This document shows positions 52,113 through 61,474 of a stretch of DNA of 64,000 nt, one piece after another. Source of the DNA: Lachnoclostridium sp. An138 (GTDB lineage Bacteria; Bacillota; Clostridia; Lachnospirales; Lachnospiraceae); assembly GCF_002160765.1 (NCBI RefSeq), contig NZ_NFLF01000001.1, positions 1-64,000 on the forward strand. The letters are read 5' to 3'. The position numbers were made by a program, and so were the translations under genes. The notes beneath the pieces are model-generated. The model was not told where the DNA came from. It did not search any database and saw nothing but the letters and a program-made list of their open reading frames with translations. The stretch's first letter is position 1; the number at the start of each line of letters is the position of its first letter.

Positions 52113-53288
52113 TCAATCCTTTTCCCGCTCAACCAGTTTCCAGGCCGCATCCACCAGATGACGGAACTGGGGGTCTGAAAGCTGAGGGCAAATCATACTC
52201 TGGCGGGAAGAATTCACGTCCTCTCCGGAAATTTCCATCATGCCGTAGTCCCGGCACAGCTTCTGCAGTCTCTCAAGCTGTTCTCTTGTATTGCGGGCCG
52301 GCATGTAGGTGACGCCCCGGACACCTTCTTCCTTCAGCATCTCAAACAGTTCATCCAGAAAATCGTCCTCGAATTTCGCCGCCTTCTTATCGCCGGTAAC
52401 AGAATCCGTCACATCGCCCAGATAAGGATAGCAGAGAACCGCTCCCACCTCATCGGCCAGCTTTACCAGGTCCGCAAAGGCGATACATTCCTCTGTGGCG
52501 GGAATATAGATTTTGCTTACCAGTTCCGCTTTCATCACACCCAGCAGATCATAGATCAGATGAGGGTTCTCCGGATCGGAAAGGCGTTCTCTCGTCTTAT
52601 CATTCAGGCCGATTCCAAGCTCCTGCTCCACGAATTTGACGCAGCCTTCTTTTCCGGCTTTATCCAGGATCTTCTGGCTCAGGGCGCAGAGCAGATGGCG
52701 TTCTGTAATGGAACCGCCGTTTGCGTACTGGGAAATCGGGATCACGTCCCTGTCAAAGTCCAGCGTTATTCCAAAGGGTTCCATCAGACGGTTGATATTT
52801 TCCGTCATCTTCCGGTTGCGTTCATTTCTTTTTTCCCTTAAGGGAGCGAAGACCTCGTTCAGTCTCGCAAAACCGGAAGACGGAACGCTGTGAACCGCCA
52901 TATAGCAGATACCCGCCTGATCCGGATTATTCAGCTTTCTTCCGGCCATCCGCGTACCGGAAAGATCCGCCCTGCATTCCATGCCGCAGGTGGTCCCGAT
53001 TCCCGCAATCTTTCCTGCCTTCCGGAATTCCTCAGCCCCGGCAATGGTATCATGATCCATGATGCCCGCCGTCTCCAGCCCCTCATCCCGCGCGCAGTAC
53101 ACAGCCGCTGTAGGGGAATAGGGTGAAAATGAATATATGGTATGTATATGGTTATTGGCGTACTGGGGCTTTACCTCCGGATGCTCCTTTTCACCGCCGA
53201 TTATAATCGCCAGATTCGCCAGCCGCTCCTCGGGCGACGGCGCGTTCAAAAGCTTCAGAACCTCCTGACGCTCTACAAACTTATCCAT
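52113..53288 (-). CDS. PHP-domain metal-dependent hydrolase
   Basis: A 391-residue protein of the PHP phosphoesterase family. The metal ligands are visible as NNHIHTIYSFSPYSPTAA near residue 40 (HxH), GIMDHDTIAGAEEF near 70, and a late ISGEDVNSSRQ region. Such proteins hydrolyse phosphomonoesters; here it may dephosphorylate a sugar phosphate of the same operon. Start 53288 has AAGGAGG upstream. No polymerase or histidinol genes are near, so HisJ or DNA polymerase roles are unlikely. Confidence 0.82.
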   Translation of the reverse strand: MDKFVERQEVLKLLNAPSPEERLANLAIIIGGEKEHPEVKPQYANNHIHTIYSFSPYSPTAAVYCARDEGLETAGIMDHDTIAGAEEFRKAGKIAGIGTTCGMECRADLSGTRMAGRKLNNPDQAGICYMAVHSVPSSGFARLNEVFAPLREKRNERNRKMTENINRLMEPFGITLDFDRDVIPISQYANGGSITERHLLCALSQKILDKAGKEGCVKFVEQELGIGLNDKTRERLSDPENPHLIYDLLGVMKAELVSKIYIPATEECIAFADLVKLADEVGAVLCYPYLGDVTDSVTGDKKAAKFEDDFLDELFEMLKEEGVRGVTYMPARNTREQLERLQKLCRDYGMMEISGEDVNSSRQSMICPQLSDPQFRHLVDAAWKLVEREKD

Positions 53289-53313
53289 GGACTCCTCCTT
53301 TTTCACACGCTTT

Positions 53314-54186
53314 TCAATTCAGCATGGTCTGGCCGCCGGTCACCGGAATTGCCTGTCCGGTCTCAAATTCCTGCTCCACCGCGTAAAACAGAGCCTTCGC
53401 CACATCCTTCGGCGTACAGCCTCTGTGAATCGGGGACTTGGACAGGTAGTAATCCTTTACATCCTGCACTGTCTTCGCTCCCGGCACCTTTCCCGCGTTC
53501 AGATACTGCACGAAAAGACCTTTCTCCGGGTCCGACCAGAGGGGGCCGTCATAGAAGTTGCCCGGGCAGATAGAATTTACCTTGATATTGGAACCTACCA
53601 GCTCCAGCGCAAAGCTCTGGGTCAGTCCGATGCCGCCGAACTTTCCGCCCGCATAAGCGCTGTTATTTCTGGAGCCTTCCAGTCCGGATTTGGAATTGAT
53701 CTGAATAATGTCAAACCAGAGTGTTTCATCCGCCTCATGCTGGGCTTTCATAATTGCGGAAGCGTACTTAGCCGCGTTGAAATATCCGATATAATTCACC
53801 TTTGTCACGAAGGTAAAAGCTTCCGGAGTCAAATCCTCCAGGCTGCCCGCCTTCAGTACACCCGCGTTCGATACAAAAATATCGATACCGCCGAAATGTT
53901 CCACTGCCCCGCAGACCATGGCTTCCATGGACGCGGCATCAGATACATCCACCTTCAGGCCGATTGCGCGCTCCCCGAGTCCCTTCGCGGCTTCTCTTGC
54001 CTGAGCGTCATTGAGGTCCGCCAGAACCACGCTGGCTCCCTCCCGGTACATCTCCTCTGCGATTCCAAGACCGAAGCCCTGGGCTCCGCCTGTGACTACC
54101 GCAATCTTGCCTGCCAGACGTCCGGCTGTCTGGGGACGGTTGTGAATGTTTTTCTTTGCATACTCCTTTGCTTCTGCTAAATTCAT
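53314..54186 (-). CDS. short-chain dehydrogenase, sorbitol-6-phosphate dehydrogenase-like
   Basis: A 290-residue SDR. The cofactor loop VVTGGAQGFGLGIAEEMYRE is near residue 30, the NAG motif in FVSNAGVLKAG near 105, the catalytic Ser in IIQINSKSGLEGS and the YxxxK in SAYAGGKFGG near 180. C-terminal TGQAIPVTGGQTM is typical. SDRs with an N-terminal extension like this include sorbitol-6-phosphate 2-dehydrogenases. It is first in the operon with the PHP protein and the zinc dehydrogenase. Confidence 0.85.
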   Translation of the reverse strand: MNLAEAKEYAKKNIHNRPQTAGRLAGKIAVVTGGAQGFGLGIAEEMYREGASVVLADLNDAQAREAAKGLGERAIGLKVDVSDAASMEAMVCGAVEHFGGIDIFVSNAGVLKAGSLEDLTPEAFTFVTKVNYIGYFNAAKYASAIMKAQHEADETLWFDIIQINSKSGLEGSRNNSAYAGGKFGGIGLTQSFALELVGSNIKVNSICPGNFYDGPLWSDPEKGLFVQYLNAGKVPGAKTVQDVKDYYLSKSPIHRGCTPKDVAKALFYAVEQEFETGQAIPVTGGQTMLN

Positions 54187-54254
54187 CTTCGATCCCTCCT
54201 GGTATCCCACTGTTTTTTGAGTTTCAACTTGATTTCGCCTTGATTTCTAGTTTT

Positions 54255-54317
54255 ATTATAGCATCATATCAACATAAGTCAATATAAATATTACAAATCC
54301 AACATAAAAATCAACAT
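54255..54317 (-). promoter_or_regulatory. promoter and repeated operator of the polyol-like operon
   Basis: TTGACT (54277-54282) and TATAAT (54255-54260), 16-base spacer. The heptamer ATGTTGA or a one-base variant occurs four times on minus (54269, 54279, 54299, 54311 on plus), at spacings of 10, 20 and 12 bases. Two AAATCAAG copies lie downstream toward the start. This looks like a DeoR-type operator array. The regulator is not encoded beside it. Confidence 0.6.
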
Positions 54318-54347
54318 GTCATTTTCGTCTGCCCGGCTTAATCAAAA

Positions 54348-54385
54348 AAAGCGGCATAGCCAAAATTGACTATACCGCTTTCTCT
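54348..54385 (-). terminator. terminator of the scpAB/Fe-S protein unit
   Basis: AAAGCGGCATAGCC (54348-54361) and GACTATACCGCTTT (54368-54381) with two mismatches, followed on minus by a T7 run. It lies 135 bases after the Fe-S gene stop at 54517. Nothing else was seen in 54386-54516. Confidence 0.75.
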
Positions 54386-54516
54386 TATCTTACACAGAAA
54401 GACAGACCCGTCTTCTGCCGAATCCCATCCGCCCGGGACGGACTGTTATAAAACAAAATCCGTTCCCGATATCCGTCACTTGTAAAAACAGCTGTATCTC
54501 GTATCTGAATCTAATT

Positions 54517-55818
54517 CTAATTCTTTTTCTTTTTATTCTTATTGAGCTGGCTGGAAATCAGCTTATCCAGATAAATAGATTTAAACTGTTTGCTTGCCAG
54601 CGCCTGTTTCAGAGGAGGCAGCTCCAGAATTGCCGCAAACACCGCTGCCATGGCCCGGTGGTTCGCAAAAGCCTGATTGTCAAAAACCAGATTCTGCAGC
54701 GTACCCTTCTCAATGGCCTGAAGCACAAAACGGTGGGTGCTGTTCACCGGAGTAATCACCTGAATGGGCCGGCGCTTCATCTCTATGGCCTTCTTTGCGC
54801 AGTTAGCGGCGCAGACGCCGCAGCCCAGGCAGATATCCGTATCAATGACTGCTTTTTTCTTCCCGTTTTCCTCTTCCTTCATGGATATGGCCAGAATCGG
54901 ACAGGCTTTCGCACACTTTTCACAGCCCACGCAGGATTCTTCCTTTATCTCCGGAATATAATTGGTCGTGGCCACCGGCTGCATGGGACTGAACCGTCTG
55001 GCCGCCTGCAGGGCTTCGCAGCAGCAGCCGCAGCAGTTGCAGATAAACGCCGGATTCTCCCGGACATTCTCTCCGATCTGCACCAGATTATGGGCATAGG
55101 AACGCTCCAGAGCGTCTTTGGCCTCCGCCTTGTCAATCAGCCGGGCATATCCGCCATGCTCTGCCAGGGAACGGGCCACATTGCCGAAGGTCAGACAGAC
55201 GTCCAGCGGCGCGCCTATCTCGCAGGGATGCCCCGCATGATACATTTTGTGGCGGCAGTAACACAGGCCCAGGCCGATATATTCTGCCTCTTCAATGATA
55301 TGCGTGGCTCTCTCATAATCCAGAATATGAAGTGTATTCTCATTTGTCAGCACGGGCTCCCGCACATAGACCCGGCCAAGCTTCGTCTCCGTAGCCCAGA
55401 AAAGCTCTTTTACGAAGTCCTCCTCCACATTCATGTACTGGTAATACAGCTCGCTCAGATACTTCTGATCGATATCTCCTCTCGTACGCATCAGGGCAAA
55501 TTCAATAAAGCCTGCCATAGGAGGCGGCATCACGAATTTGCGCACTCCGTTGTGATAAGAATCTACCAGAAGAGCCTTCTCGCAAAGATGGGTCAGAAAC
55601 TTCTCCGCCTTTGCTTCACTGGTATTCCAGATCTTTGCGGCTTTTTTCGCCGTAAAGGGGCGCACCGGAAGAAGAGAGACCCACTTGGCCTCCTTTTCCG
55701 TATAGAGCACCTGCAAAATCTTATACAGGGTCCCTGAAAACGCAGGCGCTCCCTGTGTAAACCAGTTAATACGGTCTTCCAGGTTCTTATAAGCGTTTCT
55801 GCTTGTAAGATGTCCCAT
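54517..55818 (-). CDS. Fe-S (ferredoxin-type) oxidoreductase-like protein
   Basis: A 433-residue soluble protein. The N-terminal half has a winged-helix-like region (KKAAKIWNTSEAKAEKFLTH). The middle carries GLCYCRHKMYHAGHPCEIGA and ICNCCGCCCEALQAARR, and two ferredoxin motifs follow: CVGCEKCAKACP and CLGCGVCAANCAKKA. It probably holds two 4Fe-4S clusters plus another cluster site in electron transfer. The C-terminal Lys/Asn tail is low complexity. Start 55818 has GAGGAGG upstream. It follows scpB by 74 bases. The redox partner is unknown. Confidence 0.78.
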   Translation of the reverse strand: MGHLTSRNAYKNLEDRINWFTQGAPAFSGTLYKILQVLYTEKEAKWVSLLPVRPFTAKKAAKIWNTSEAKAEKFLTHLCEKALLVDSYHNGVRKFVMPPPMAGFIEFALMRTRGDIDQKYLSELYYQYMNVEEDFVKELFWATETKLGRVYVREPVLTNENTLHILDYERATHIIEEAEYIGLGLCYCRHKMYHAGHPCEIGAPLDVCLTFGNVARSLAEHGGYARLIDKAEAKDALERSYAHNLVQIGENVRENPAFICNCCGCCCEALQAARRFSPMQPVATTNYIPEIKEESCVGCEKCAKACPILAISMKEEENGKKKAVIDTDICLGCGVCAANCAKKAIEMKRRPIQVITPVNSTHRFVLQAIEKGTLQNLVFDNQAFANHRAMAAVFAAILELPPLKQALASKQFKSIYLDKLISSQLNKNKKKKN

Positions 55819-55892
55819 ACTCATCCTCCTCTTGTTCTTTGAATTTTTCTATTTTTCCGCGGTTTTGAAAACCTGCGGGATTTTCCGGACAG

Positions 55893-56510
55893 CTATGCCG
55901 GCTCTGGAGATGCCTTGGGAAGTTCCTCCTGGCTTTCTGCCGGAAGGCCGAGCTCTTCCTCTGCTTCCTCCTTAAAGTCTTCCATCTGCTCCGGAGATGC
56001 CTTGGGAAGCTCCTCCACCGAGCTGACTCCAAAGCTTCTCAGAAACTCCTCTGTCGTGCCGAACAGTATCGGACGGCCCGGCGCGTCCAGGCGGCCCACC
56101 TCCTCAATCAGTCCGTACTCCACCAGCTTGTTGACCGCATGATCACTTTTGACGCCGCGGATCTTCTCTATCTCAAGCTTTGTCACCGGCTGCTTGTAAG
56201 CTACGATGGACAGAGTCTCCAGAAGCACCTCCGTCAGCGTATACTTTCTCGGCTGCTTCACAATGCGGATCAGCTCCCCGTAATGCTCCCGTTTCGTACA
56301 GAGCTGCCAGGCATCCTCCAGCTCCAGCAGGCGGATTCCCCTGTCCTCTTCCTCGTAGCGCAGTTCCATGCGCCGCAGAATGTCTCTCATCTCACCGGAG
56401 TCCAGCTCCAGCGCAGACGCAAGCCTGGCCGTCTCCACTGAGCCGCCTGCCGCAAACAATATCGCCTCTACCGCCGCCCTGATCGCGGCCTCCGTTCTCT
56501 TTTCTTCCAC
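55893..56510 (-). CDS. scpB: segregation and condensation protein ScpB
   Basis: A 205-residue tandem winged-helix protein. AAVEAILFAAGGSVETARLA at the start and the block VLLETLSIVAYKQPVTKLEI, followed by RGVKSDHAVNKLVEYGLI, are diagnostic. It binds ScpA and SMC in the chromosome condensin complex. The acidic C-terminal tail has a duplicated ELPKASPE unit (see findings). The start lies two bases after the scpA stop. Confidence 0.95.
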   Translation of the reverse strand: MEEKRTEAAIRAAVEAILFAAGGSVETARLASALELDSGEMRDILRRMELRYEEEDRGIRLLELEDAWQLCTKREHYGELIRIVKQPRKYTLTEVLLETLSIVAYKQPVTKLEIEKIRGVKSDHAVNKLVEYGLIEEVGRLDAPGRPILFGTTEEFLRSFGVSSVEELPKASPEQMEDFKEEAEEELGLPAESQEELPKASPEPA

Positions 56511-56512
56511 AG

Positions 56513-57331
56513 TTACGCTCCTTGCTGTCCCGCTTCTTCCGGGACATCCTTATCTGAAATTCCATCGTCTTCCGGGGCGGCAGCCGCCTCCATCTGAATA
56601 TAGATCTCTCCGAAAGTCCCTTCCTGTTTCACCGTGAGCTTTCCGACCTTCATCAGCTCCAGCACAGCCAGGAAGGTCACGATCACCTGCATCTTCCCAT
56701 GCCGCTTCTTTCCTTCCAGAAGCCTGCGGAAGCTTGTGCGCGGCTCCTTTTTCAGGGTCTCTTCCACATAGGAAATCCGATCCTCCAGGCTGACTTCTTC
56801 TTTCTCAATCTCACCAAAGCCGCTCCGCACCGGGTCCACCTTTTCCGCGGATCTGCGCAGAACGTCCCGGAAAATCTCATCCAGCTTCGCGAGCGTCAGA
56901 TCTCCCACCAGCTTGTCCAGATCTACGGGCTCAATATAGGAGGCCACCTCCTGCGGAATGTCCTCCTGGCGGTAAAAGGCCTGTCCGGCCTGGTTCTGCC
57001 GTTTTCCCAGCTCTCCCGCCATGTACTTGTACAGCTTATATTCCAACAGGCGTTCTACCAGATCTGCTCTCGGGTCTATCTCTTCCCCTTCCTCATTGAC
57101 CTCCGCAGGCAGAAGCATCTTCGCCTTGATCTCCAGGAGGGTAGCCGCCATCACGAGAAATTCACTCATCACATTCAGATCCTTTTTCTCCATGGCGCGG
57201 ATATATTCCATATACTGATCGGTAATCGTCACAATGGGGATATCATAAATATCGATTTTATTGCTTTCTATCAAATGCAGAAGAAGGTCGAGAGGACCTT
57301 CAAACGCAGGCAGTTTTACGGGAATTCCCAT
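56513..57331 (-). CDS. scpA: segregation and condensation protein ScpA
   Basis: A 272-residue kleisin. The N-terminal LPAFEGPLDLLLHLIESNKI, then DIYDIPIVTITDQYMEYI, and EFLVMAATLLEIKAKMLLP are the family hallmark; the C-terminal winged helix ends in VTFLAVLELMKVGKLTVKQE. It bridges SMC heads with ScpB. It directly follows the phosphoesterase gene. Confidence 0.96.
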   Translation of the reverse strand: MGIPVKLPAFEGPLDLLLHLIESNKIDIYDIPIVTITDQYMEYIRAMEKKDLNVMSEFLVMAATLLEIKAKMLLPAEVNEEGEEIDPRADLVERLLEYKLYKYMAGELGKRQNQAGQAFYRQEDIPQEVASYIEPVDLDKLVGDLTLAKLDEIFRDVLRRSAEKVDPVRSGFGEIEKEEVSLEDRISYVEETLKKEPRTSFRRLLEGKKRHGKMQVIVTFLAVLELMKVGKLTVKQEGTFGEIYIQMEAAAAPEDDGISDKDVPEEAGQQGA

Positions 57332-57333
57332 GC

Positions 57334-58137
57334 TTATTCTCCCTTCAGGCGGATGACGGACAGCTCCGGCGGATTAAAGATGCGCAGATTCACGGTATGG
57401 GTCCCCAGTCCTCTGCTTACCACCAGATCCTTTCCCTCCCGCCGGAAATGGCCGGCGTCGTACTTCGGAAACAGCCTGGCCTGAGGCGTGATGATTCCTC
57501 CGATGCCCGGGATTCGGATGATTCCTCCGTGAAGGTGTCCGGACACGGTCAGATCCGCGCCCCAGCGGGCATAGACCGGAAAATAGACCGGATTATGCGC
57601 GATCAGAATATTATACTTCTCTTCATCCGGCTTCCCCAGGACCTGCTCCAGTTCTTCCTCCTTAAGCTCCTCCCTGGCGAATTTCCGGTAATAAGATTCC
57701 GGCAGCTCAAAACCGTAAATCTCTGCCCCGAGTCCCTCCGCTTCAAAGGATGCCTTTTCATTCTCCAGCAGAATCACACCGCAGTCTCTGAGCGCTTCCG
57801 CATATTCAGCATAAACCTTTCCATAAATCTCCGGGTGCAGCCGCATCCGGTACTCATGATTTCCATTTCCATAGTAGACAGGGATCTGCGCTCTGCGCAG
57901 GCGGCGCAGCAAAGAAAGAGCCGGAAGAAAGGTTTCTCCCGGCCGCCCTATCAGAAGGTCTCCCGCAGCCAGAACCGCATCCGGCTCCAGGGCAAGAATG
58001 GCCTCTGCCAGGCGGGCGTTATCCGGCCCGTAGCTCTGATTGTGCAGATCGGCTGCCATACAGAACACCGGTCCTTCAGCCCCCGCCGGCAGCTTTGCCG
58101 TATTCACTTCATATTCGAATATTCTAAAATCAGACAT
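57334..58137 (-). CDS. calcineurin-like metallophosphoesterase (YaeI/YkuE type)
   Basis: A 267-residue metallophosphoesterase. The metal ligands are in VFCMAADLHNQSYG (DxH, near residue 30), AAGDLLIGRPGET (GD), GNGNHEYR (GNHE, near 90), and LIAHNP plus VSGHLHGG. It lacks a membrane anchor. No good ribosome site is seen for ATG 58137 or TTG 58155, which is odd for a gene that leads an operon with scpA and scpB. The substrate is unknown. Confidence 0.85.
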   Translation of the reverse strand: MSDFRIFEYEVNTAKLPAGAEGPVFCMAADLHNQSYGPDNARLAEAILALEPDAVLAAGDLLIGRPGETFLPALSLLRRLRRAQIPVYYGNGNHEYRMRLHPEIYGKVYAEYAEALRDCGVILLENEKASFEAEGLGAEIYGFELPESYYRKFAREELKEEELEQVLGKPDEEKYNILIAHNPVYFPVYARWGADLTVSGHLHGGIIRIPGIGGIITPQARLFPKYDAGHFRREGKDLVVSRGLGTHTVNLRIFNPPELSVIRLKGE

Positions 58138-58201
58138 GTGAACAGAGTACCACAAATTCTGGGGGATTGCAAGGCGGAGAATCTGTTGCCGCAGACGGCT
58201 G

Positions 58202-59668
58202 TTACTGCAGGCGGCTGTAAGTATCGTTCATCCGCGCGCGCAGCTCTTCATAGACTGCATGAACCGCCTCATGCACCTTGTATTCCTTTGCTCCCGCATT
58301 CTTACGGATACCCGCAAAGGCCTCCTCCACATTCTGATAACGTCCCATGGTGACAGAGGCCACCATCAGCGCGCCGATGGCCGTGCTTTCCGCATTATCC
58401 ATGCGCACCACAGGCTTTCCGTAGATGTCCGCCTGCATCCGGTTGAAGGCTTCGCTCTTGGAAAGGCCGCCGTTGATCAGAATTTTTTCCAGCGGAACAT
58501 ATTTTTCAAAGGAAGCAATGTTATTGCTGATTTCCATACAGATACTCTCCAGCAGGGCTTTCAGCATGTCTTCCCGGGAGGTATTCAGCGTAATTCCCGC
58601 AAAGACAGCCGTGGCGTCGCTGTTCCAGTCCGGCGTGGATCTTCCCTGGAAATAGGGCAGGGCCAGGCAGCCATGGGAGCCGGCCGGAATCTCCGTCAGA
58701 ATATCGTTCAGTTTTCCATAAAAGTCGGTCTCTTCCCGGAAGAAATTCCGCTTATACCATTCCATAGCTGAAGTGCAGGTCAGCATACTGGCCTCCAGAA
58801 TATAGGCCCCGGCTTCTGAAGACGCATTGCAGACCACATCCCAGTCCAGATTCTCAGGCACCTCCCGGCAGGTCGTCAAAAGGAAGCCGCCTGTGCCCAG
58901 TGTCAGGGAAACCTGTCCCTGCTTTACAACGCCCTGGCCGAGCATGCCGCACTGCTGGTCGCCGCCCGCGCTGATGACAGGTACGCCTTCCGCAATGCCG
59001 GTCAGCTCAGAAAATTCCTTTGTGGTATAGCCCAGAATGCTTCCCGGAGCTTTCAGCTCGCAGAGCTTCTCTTTATCCACTTCGAAAAGCTCCAGCAGTC
59101 TATCGTCCCACTGGCAGGTCTTCAGATTCATCAGAAGGGAACGGCTGCCGTATGTATGATCTGTATAGAAATTGCCCGTCATATGGTAAACCAGATAGTC
59201 CGGAATCACTGTCAGCTTATAAGCCTTTTCATAAAGTTCCGGCTGATTCTGGCGCATCCACTTCATCTTCGCGCCGGAAAACACCGGATTAACCCGGGAG
59301 CCGCAGAGCCGGAAAATCTCTCTGTGATGTTCCTCCATAGCCTGACAGAGAGGCACCGTCCGCTTATCCTGCCACATCTGGGCATTTCCCAGATGGTTTC
59401 CTTCTCTGTCCACCGGAATGACGGAAGAACGCTGGGAGGTAAGGGCGACAGCGTCGATACTTTCTTCCATCTGTGCCGCAAACGCGGCAGACTCCTTTAC
59501 AATCTCCGTCATGCTGTCCTTGAAATCCAGCGGATTCTGCTCCACCCAGCCGTGCTCCAGGGTGATGACCTGGTATTCCTTCTGTACGGTATGAAGCATC
59601 GTTCCATCCTCGCGGAACAAAATTCCGCGCATGCTTGAGGTTCCTACGTCTAAAATTAGAAAATTCAT
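58202..59668 (-). CDS. FGGY-family carbohydrate kinase
   Basis: A 488-residue sugar kinase. N-terminal phosphate loop FLILDVGTSSMRGILF, TSQRSSVIPVDREGNHLGNA near residue 77, and the second ATP site LTLGTGGFLLTT near 254 with EKILINGGLSKSEAFNRM near 405 are visible. The family includes xylulose, glycerol, gluconate and autoinducer-2 kinases; the substrate cannot be assigned. AAGGAGAG precedes the start. A GH1 glycosidase remnant sits just upstream. Confidence 0.88.
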   Translation of the reverse strand: MNFLILDVGTSSMRGILFREDGTMLHTVQKEYQVITLEHGWVEQNPLDFKDSMTEIVKESAAFAAQMEESIDAVALTSQRSSVIPVDREGNHLGNAQMWQDKRTVPLCQAMEEHHREIFRLCGSRVNPVFSGAKMKWMRQNQPELYEKAYKLTVIPDYLVYHMTGNFYTDHTYGSRSLLMNLKTCQWDDRLLELFEVDKEKLCELKAPGSILGYTTKEFSELTGIAEGVPVISAGGDQQCGMLGQGVVKQGQVSLTLGTGGFLLTTCREVPENLDWDVVCNASSEAGAYILEASMLTCTSAMEWYKRNFFREETDFYGKLNDILTEIPAGSHGCLALPYFQGRSTPDWNSDATAVFAGITLNTSREDMLKALLESICMEISNNIASFEKYVPLEKILINGGLSKSEAFNRMQADIYGKPVVRMDNAESTAIGALMVASVTMGRYQNVEEAFAGIRKNAGAKEYKVHEAVHAVYEELRARMNDTYSRLQ

Positions 59669-59744
59669 ACGTCTCTCCTTTTTATGCTGTTTTATTTTCC
59701 TCTGTGGGTTGGCTATTTTATTTCATTTTAGCACAGGAAAAAGG

Positions 59745-59779
59745 CTGCTTCCAGTATCAATTTCCGGAGCAGCCTTTCT
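59745..59779 (-). terminator. terminator downstream of GH1 remnant
   Basis: AAAGGCTGCT (59750-59759) and AGCAGCCTTT (59768-59777), followed on minus by TTTTTCC. It ends transcription from the carboxypeptidase gene and the remnant. Confidence 0.8.
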
Positions 59780-59808
59780 GCCTGAAACTATTGAATTGAA
59801 AATCGAAA

Positions 59809-59967
<159 letters not shown>

Positions 59968-61296
59968 TCAGAGCATCAGATATTCGAAGGCCCGCCCCAG
60001 ATAATAACCGTACCCGGCTTTCTCCACGGCGCTGCCTGCCAGAATCTCGACGCTGCCGATCTCCTGTCCGTTCAGTGTATATGTGAGTTTCCCTATTGCC
60101 TGCCCTTCTTCCACAGGAGCCGTCAGCTCCTCCACAGCGTACCATTTCTTTTCCACCGCAGTCAGATCTTCCCCTGTGGTACTCAGATACGAAAACGTCC
60201 CGTCGTATTTTCCTGCCACCTCTTCCTGCACGCCTCCCCGGACCGGAACAGTGACCAGCGGCTGCTCCTCCAGATCCTGATACAGACTGCATTTGGCATA
60301 TCCATAGTTCAGAAGTGCCGTCGCGTCTGTATTCCGGCTCGCTGAATCCGGCGCGGCCATAATGACCGCAATCAGCTCTATGCCGTCCTTTTCCGCCGTA
60401 GCGGAGACGCAGTATTTTGCCTGGCTGGTGGACCCCGTTTTCAGGCCAGTGGCGTACGGGTACTGGCGGATCAGCTTGTTGGTGTTCGTCAGGCCGAATT
60501 CCTCTGTTCCCCGTTTGGTGGTATGGGTAATATTCTCCATCCAGATCGTGGAATACGTATGTATCTGCGGATATTTCGTGATCAGTTCCCTGGACATCAG
60601 CGCAATGTCATAGGCCGTAGTCAGATGGCCGTCCGTATCCAGACCACAGCAGTTGACAAAATGCGTGTCTTTCATTCCCAGCTCCTCCGCCCTTTCGTTC
60701 ATCATATCCACAAACAGGCTCTCGGTCCCGGCAATATGCTCCGCCATGGCAACTGACGCGTCGTTGGCAGAGGCTACGGCGATACATTTTATCATGGTTT
60801 CCACGCTCTGAGTCTCGCCCTCCTCCAGAAACACCTGGGAGCCTCCCATGGAAGCCGCGTAGGCTGAGGTAGTCACCGTATCCTCCATCCGGATTTTCCC
60901 CTGGGACAGGGCGTCAAAAATCAGAAGCAGCGTCATGATTTTCGTGACGCTGGCCGGGGGCAGCTTCTCGTGAGCGTTCTTTTCAAGCACCACGGTCCCT
61001 GTGGACGCTTCCATGAGCACTGCCGACGGAGCTGAAATGCCAAGAGAATCCCCCGTTCCCGTTCCAGACTCATCTGTCTGGGTTTCTGCCGCTTCTGTCT
61101 GCGCCTCCTCTTCCCCCTCCGCCAAAGCCTGTTCCGGATTTTCCGCCGCCGTCTCCACTGTCTCATCTCCCTCGGAAGACTGATCTTCTGTCATTTCCTC
61201 CGACATTTCTTCTCCGGAATCAGATGCCTGCGCAGGAAAAGCAGAAAACTGCAGGCTTATGGAGAGCGCCAGCATAAGGGCCAGAATTTTCTTCAT
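59968..61296 (-). CDS. D-alanyl-D-alanine carboxypeptidase (PBP5-like), Glu-rich linker
   Basis: A 442-residue secreted enzyme. The signal ILALMLALSISLQFSAFPAQ is followed by an unusual ~70-residue acidic, Glu/Thr/Ala-rich linker before the catalytic domain. SxxK is in PPASVTKIMT (near residue 118), SxN in VASANDASVAMAEH near 175 and KTG in LKTGSTSQAK near 288. A C-terminal beta domain follows. Its 3' end is joined to the GH1 remnant, so its own downstream context may be altered. It is distinct from the enzyme at 42696. Confidence 0.92.
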   Translation of the reverse strand: MKKILALMLALSISLQFSAFPAQASDSGEEMSEEMTEDQSSEGDETVETAAENPEQALAEGEEEAQTEAAETQTDESGTGTGDSLGISAPSAVLMEASTGTVVLEKNAHEKLPPASVTKIMTLLLIFDALSQGKIRMEDTVTTSAYAASMGGSQVFLEEGETQSVETMIKCIAVASANDASVAMAEHIAGTESLFVDMMNERAEELGMKDTHFVNCCGLDTDGHLTTAYDIALMSRELITKYPQIHTYSTIWMENITHTTKRGTEEFGLTNTNKLIRQYPYATGLKTGSTSQAKYCVSATAEKDGIELIAVIMAAPDSASRNTDATALLNYGYAKCSLYQDLEEQPLVTVPVRGGVQEEVAGKYDGTFSYLSTTGEDLTAVEKKWYAVEELTAPVEEGQAIGKLTYTLNGQEIGSVEILAGSAVEKAGYGYYLGRAFEYLML

Positions 61297-61385
61297 AAAA
61301 TCCCTCTTCTATCATACTGCAATTACTAAATTGTAAGCAGAAGAAACGGGATTTATGCTATCTATTCCCTGTGAAAGCAAGATAT

Positions 61386-61465
61386 AAGGGCTGCTGAAAA
61401 AGTCTCTTTCACATCATGCCGTATAGGCCACAGATGCAAAAAGGAATCTTTTTCAGCCGCCCTTT
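61386..61465 (-). terminator. long terminator hairpin of citrate synthase gene
   Basis: AAGGGC/GCCCTT and GCTGAAAAAG/CTTTTTCAGC arms with an inner AAAAAGGAA/TCTCTTT stretch form a hairpin with a ~45-base apex, starting ten bases after the stop at 61475. The long apex is more than termination needs. Confidence 0.6.
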
Positions 61466-61474
61466 CTGCTTTTG

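Noticed and set aside
50525-52312. A 595-codon open frame on the plus strand opposite the zinc dehydrogenase and beyond
   Set aside because: It is antisense to a gene with clear dehydrogenase motifs, has no ribosome site and its translation shows no domain pattern.
54517-54540. Lys/Asn-rich end of the Fe-S protein as a frameshift scar
   Set aside because: The tail is in frame with an intact stop, and the A/T-rich codons are simply low complexity near the gene end.
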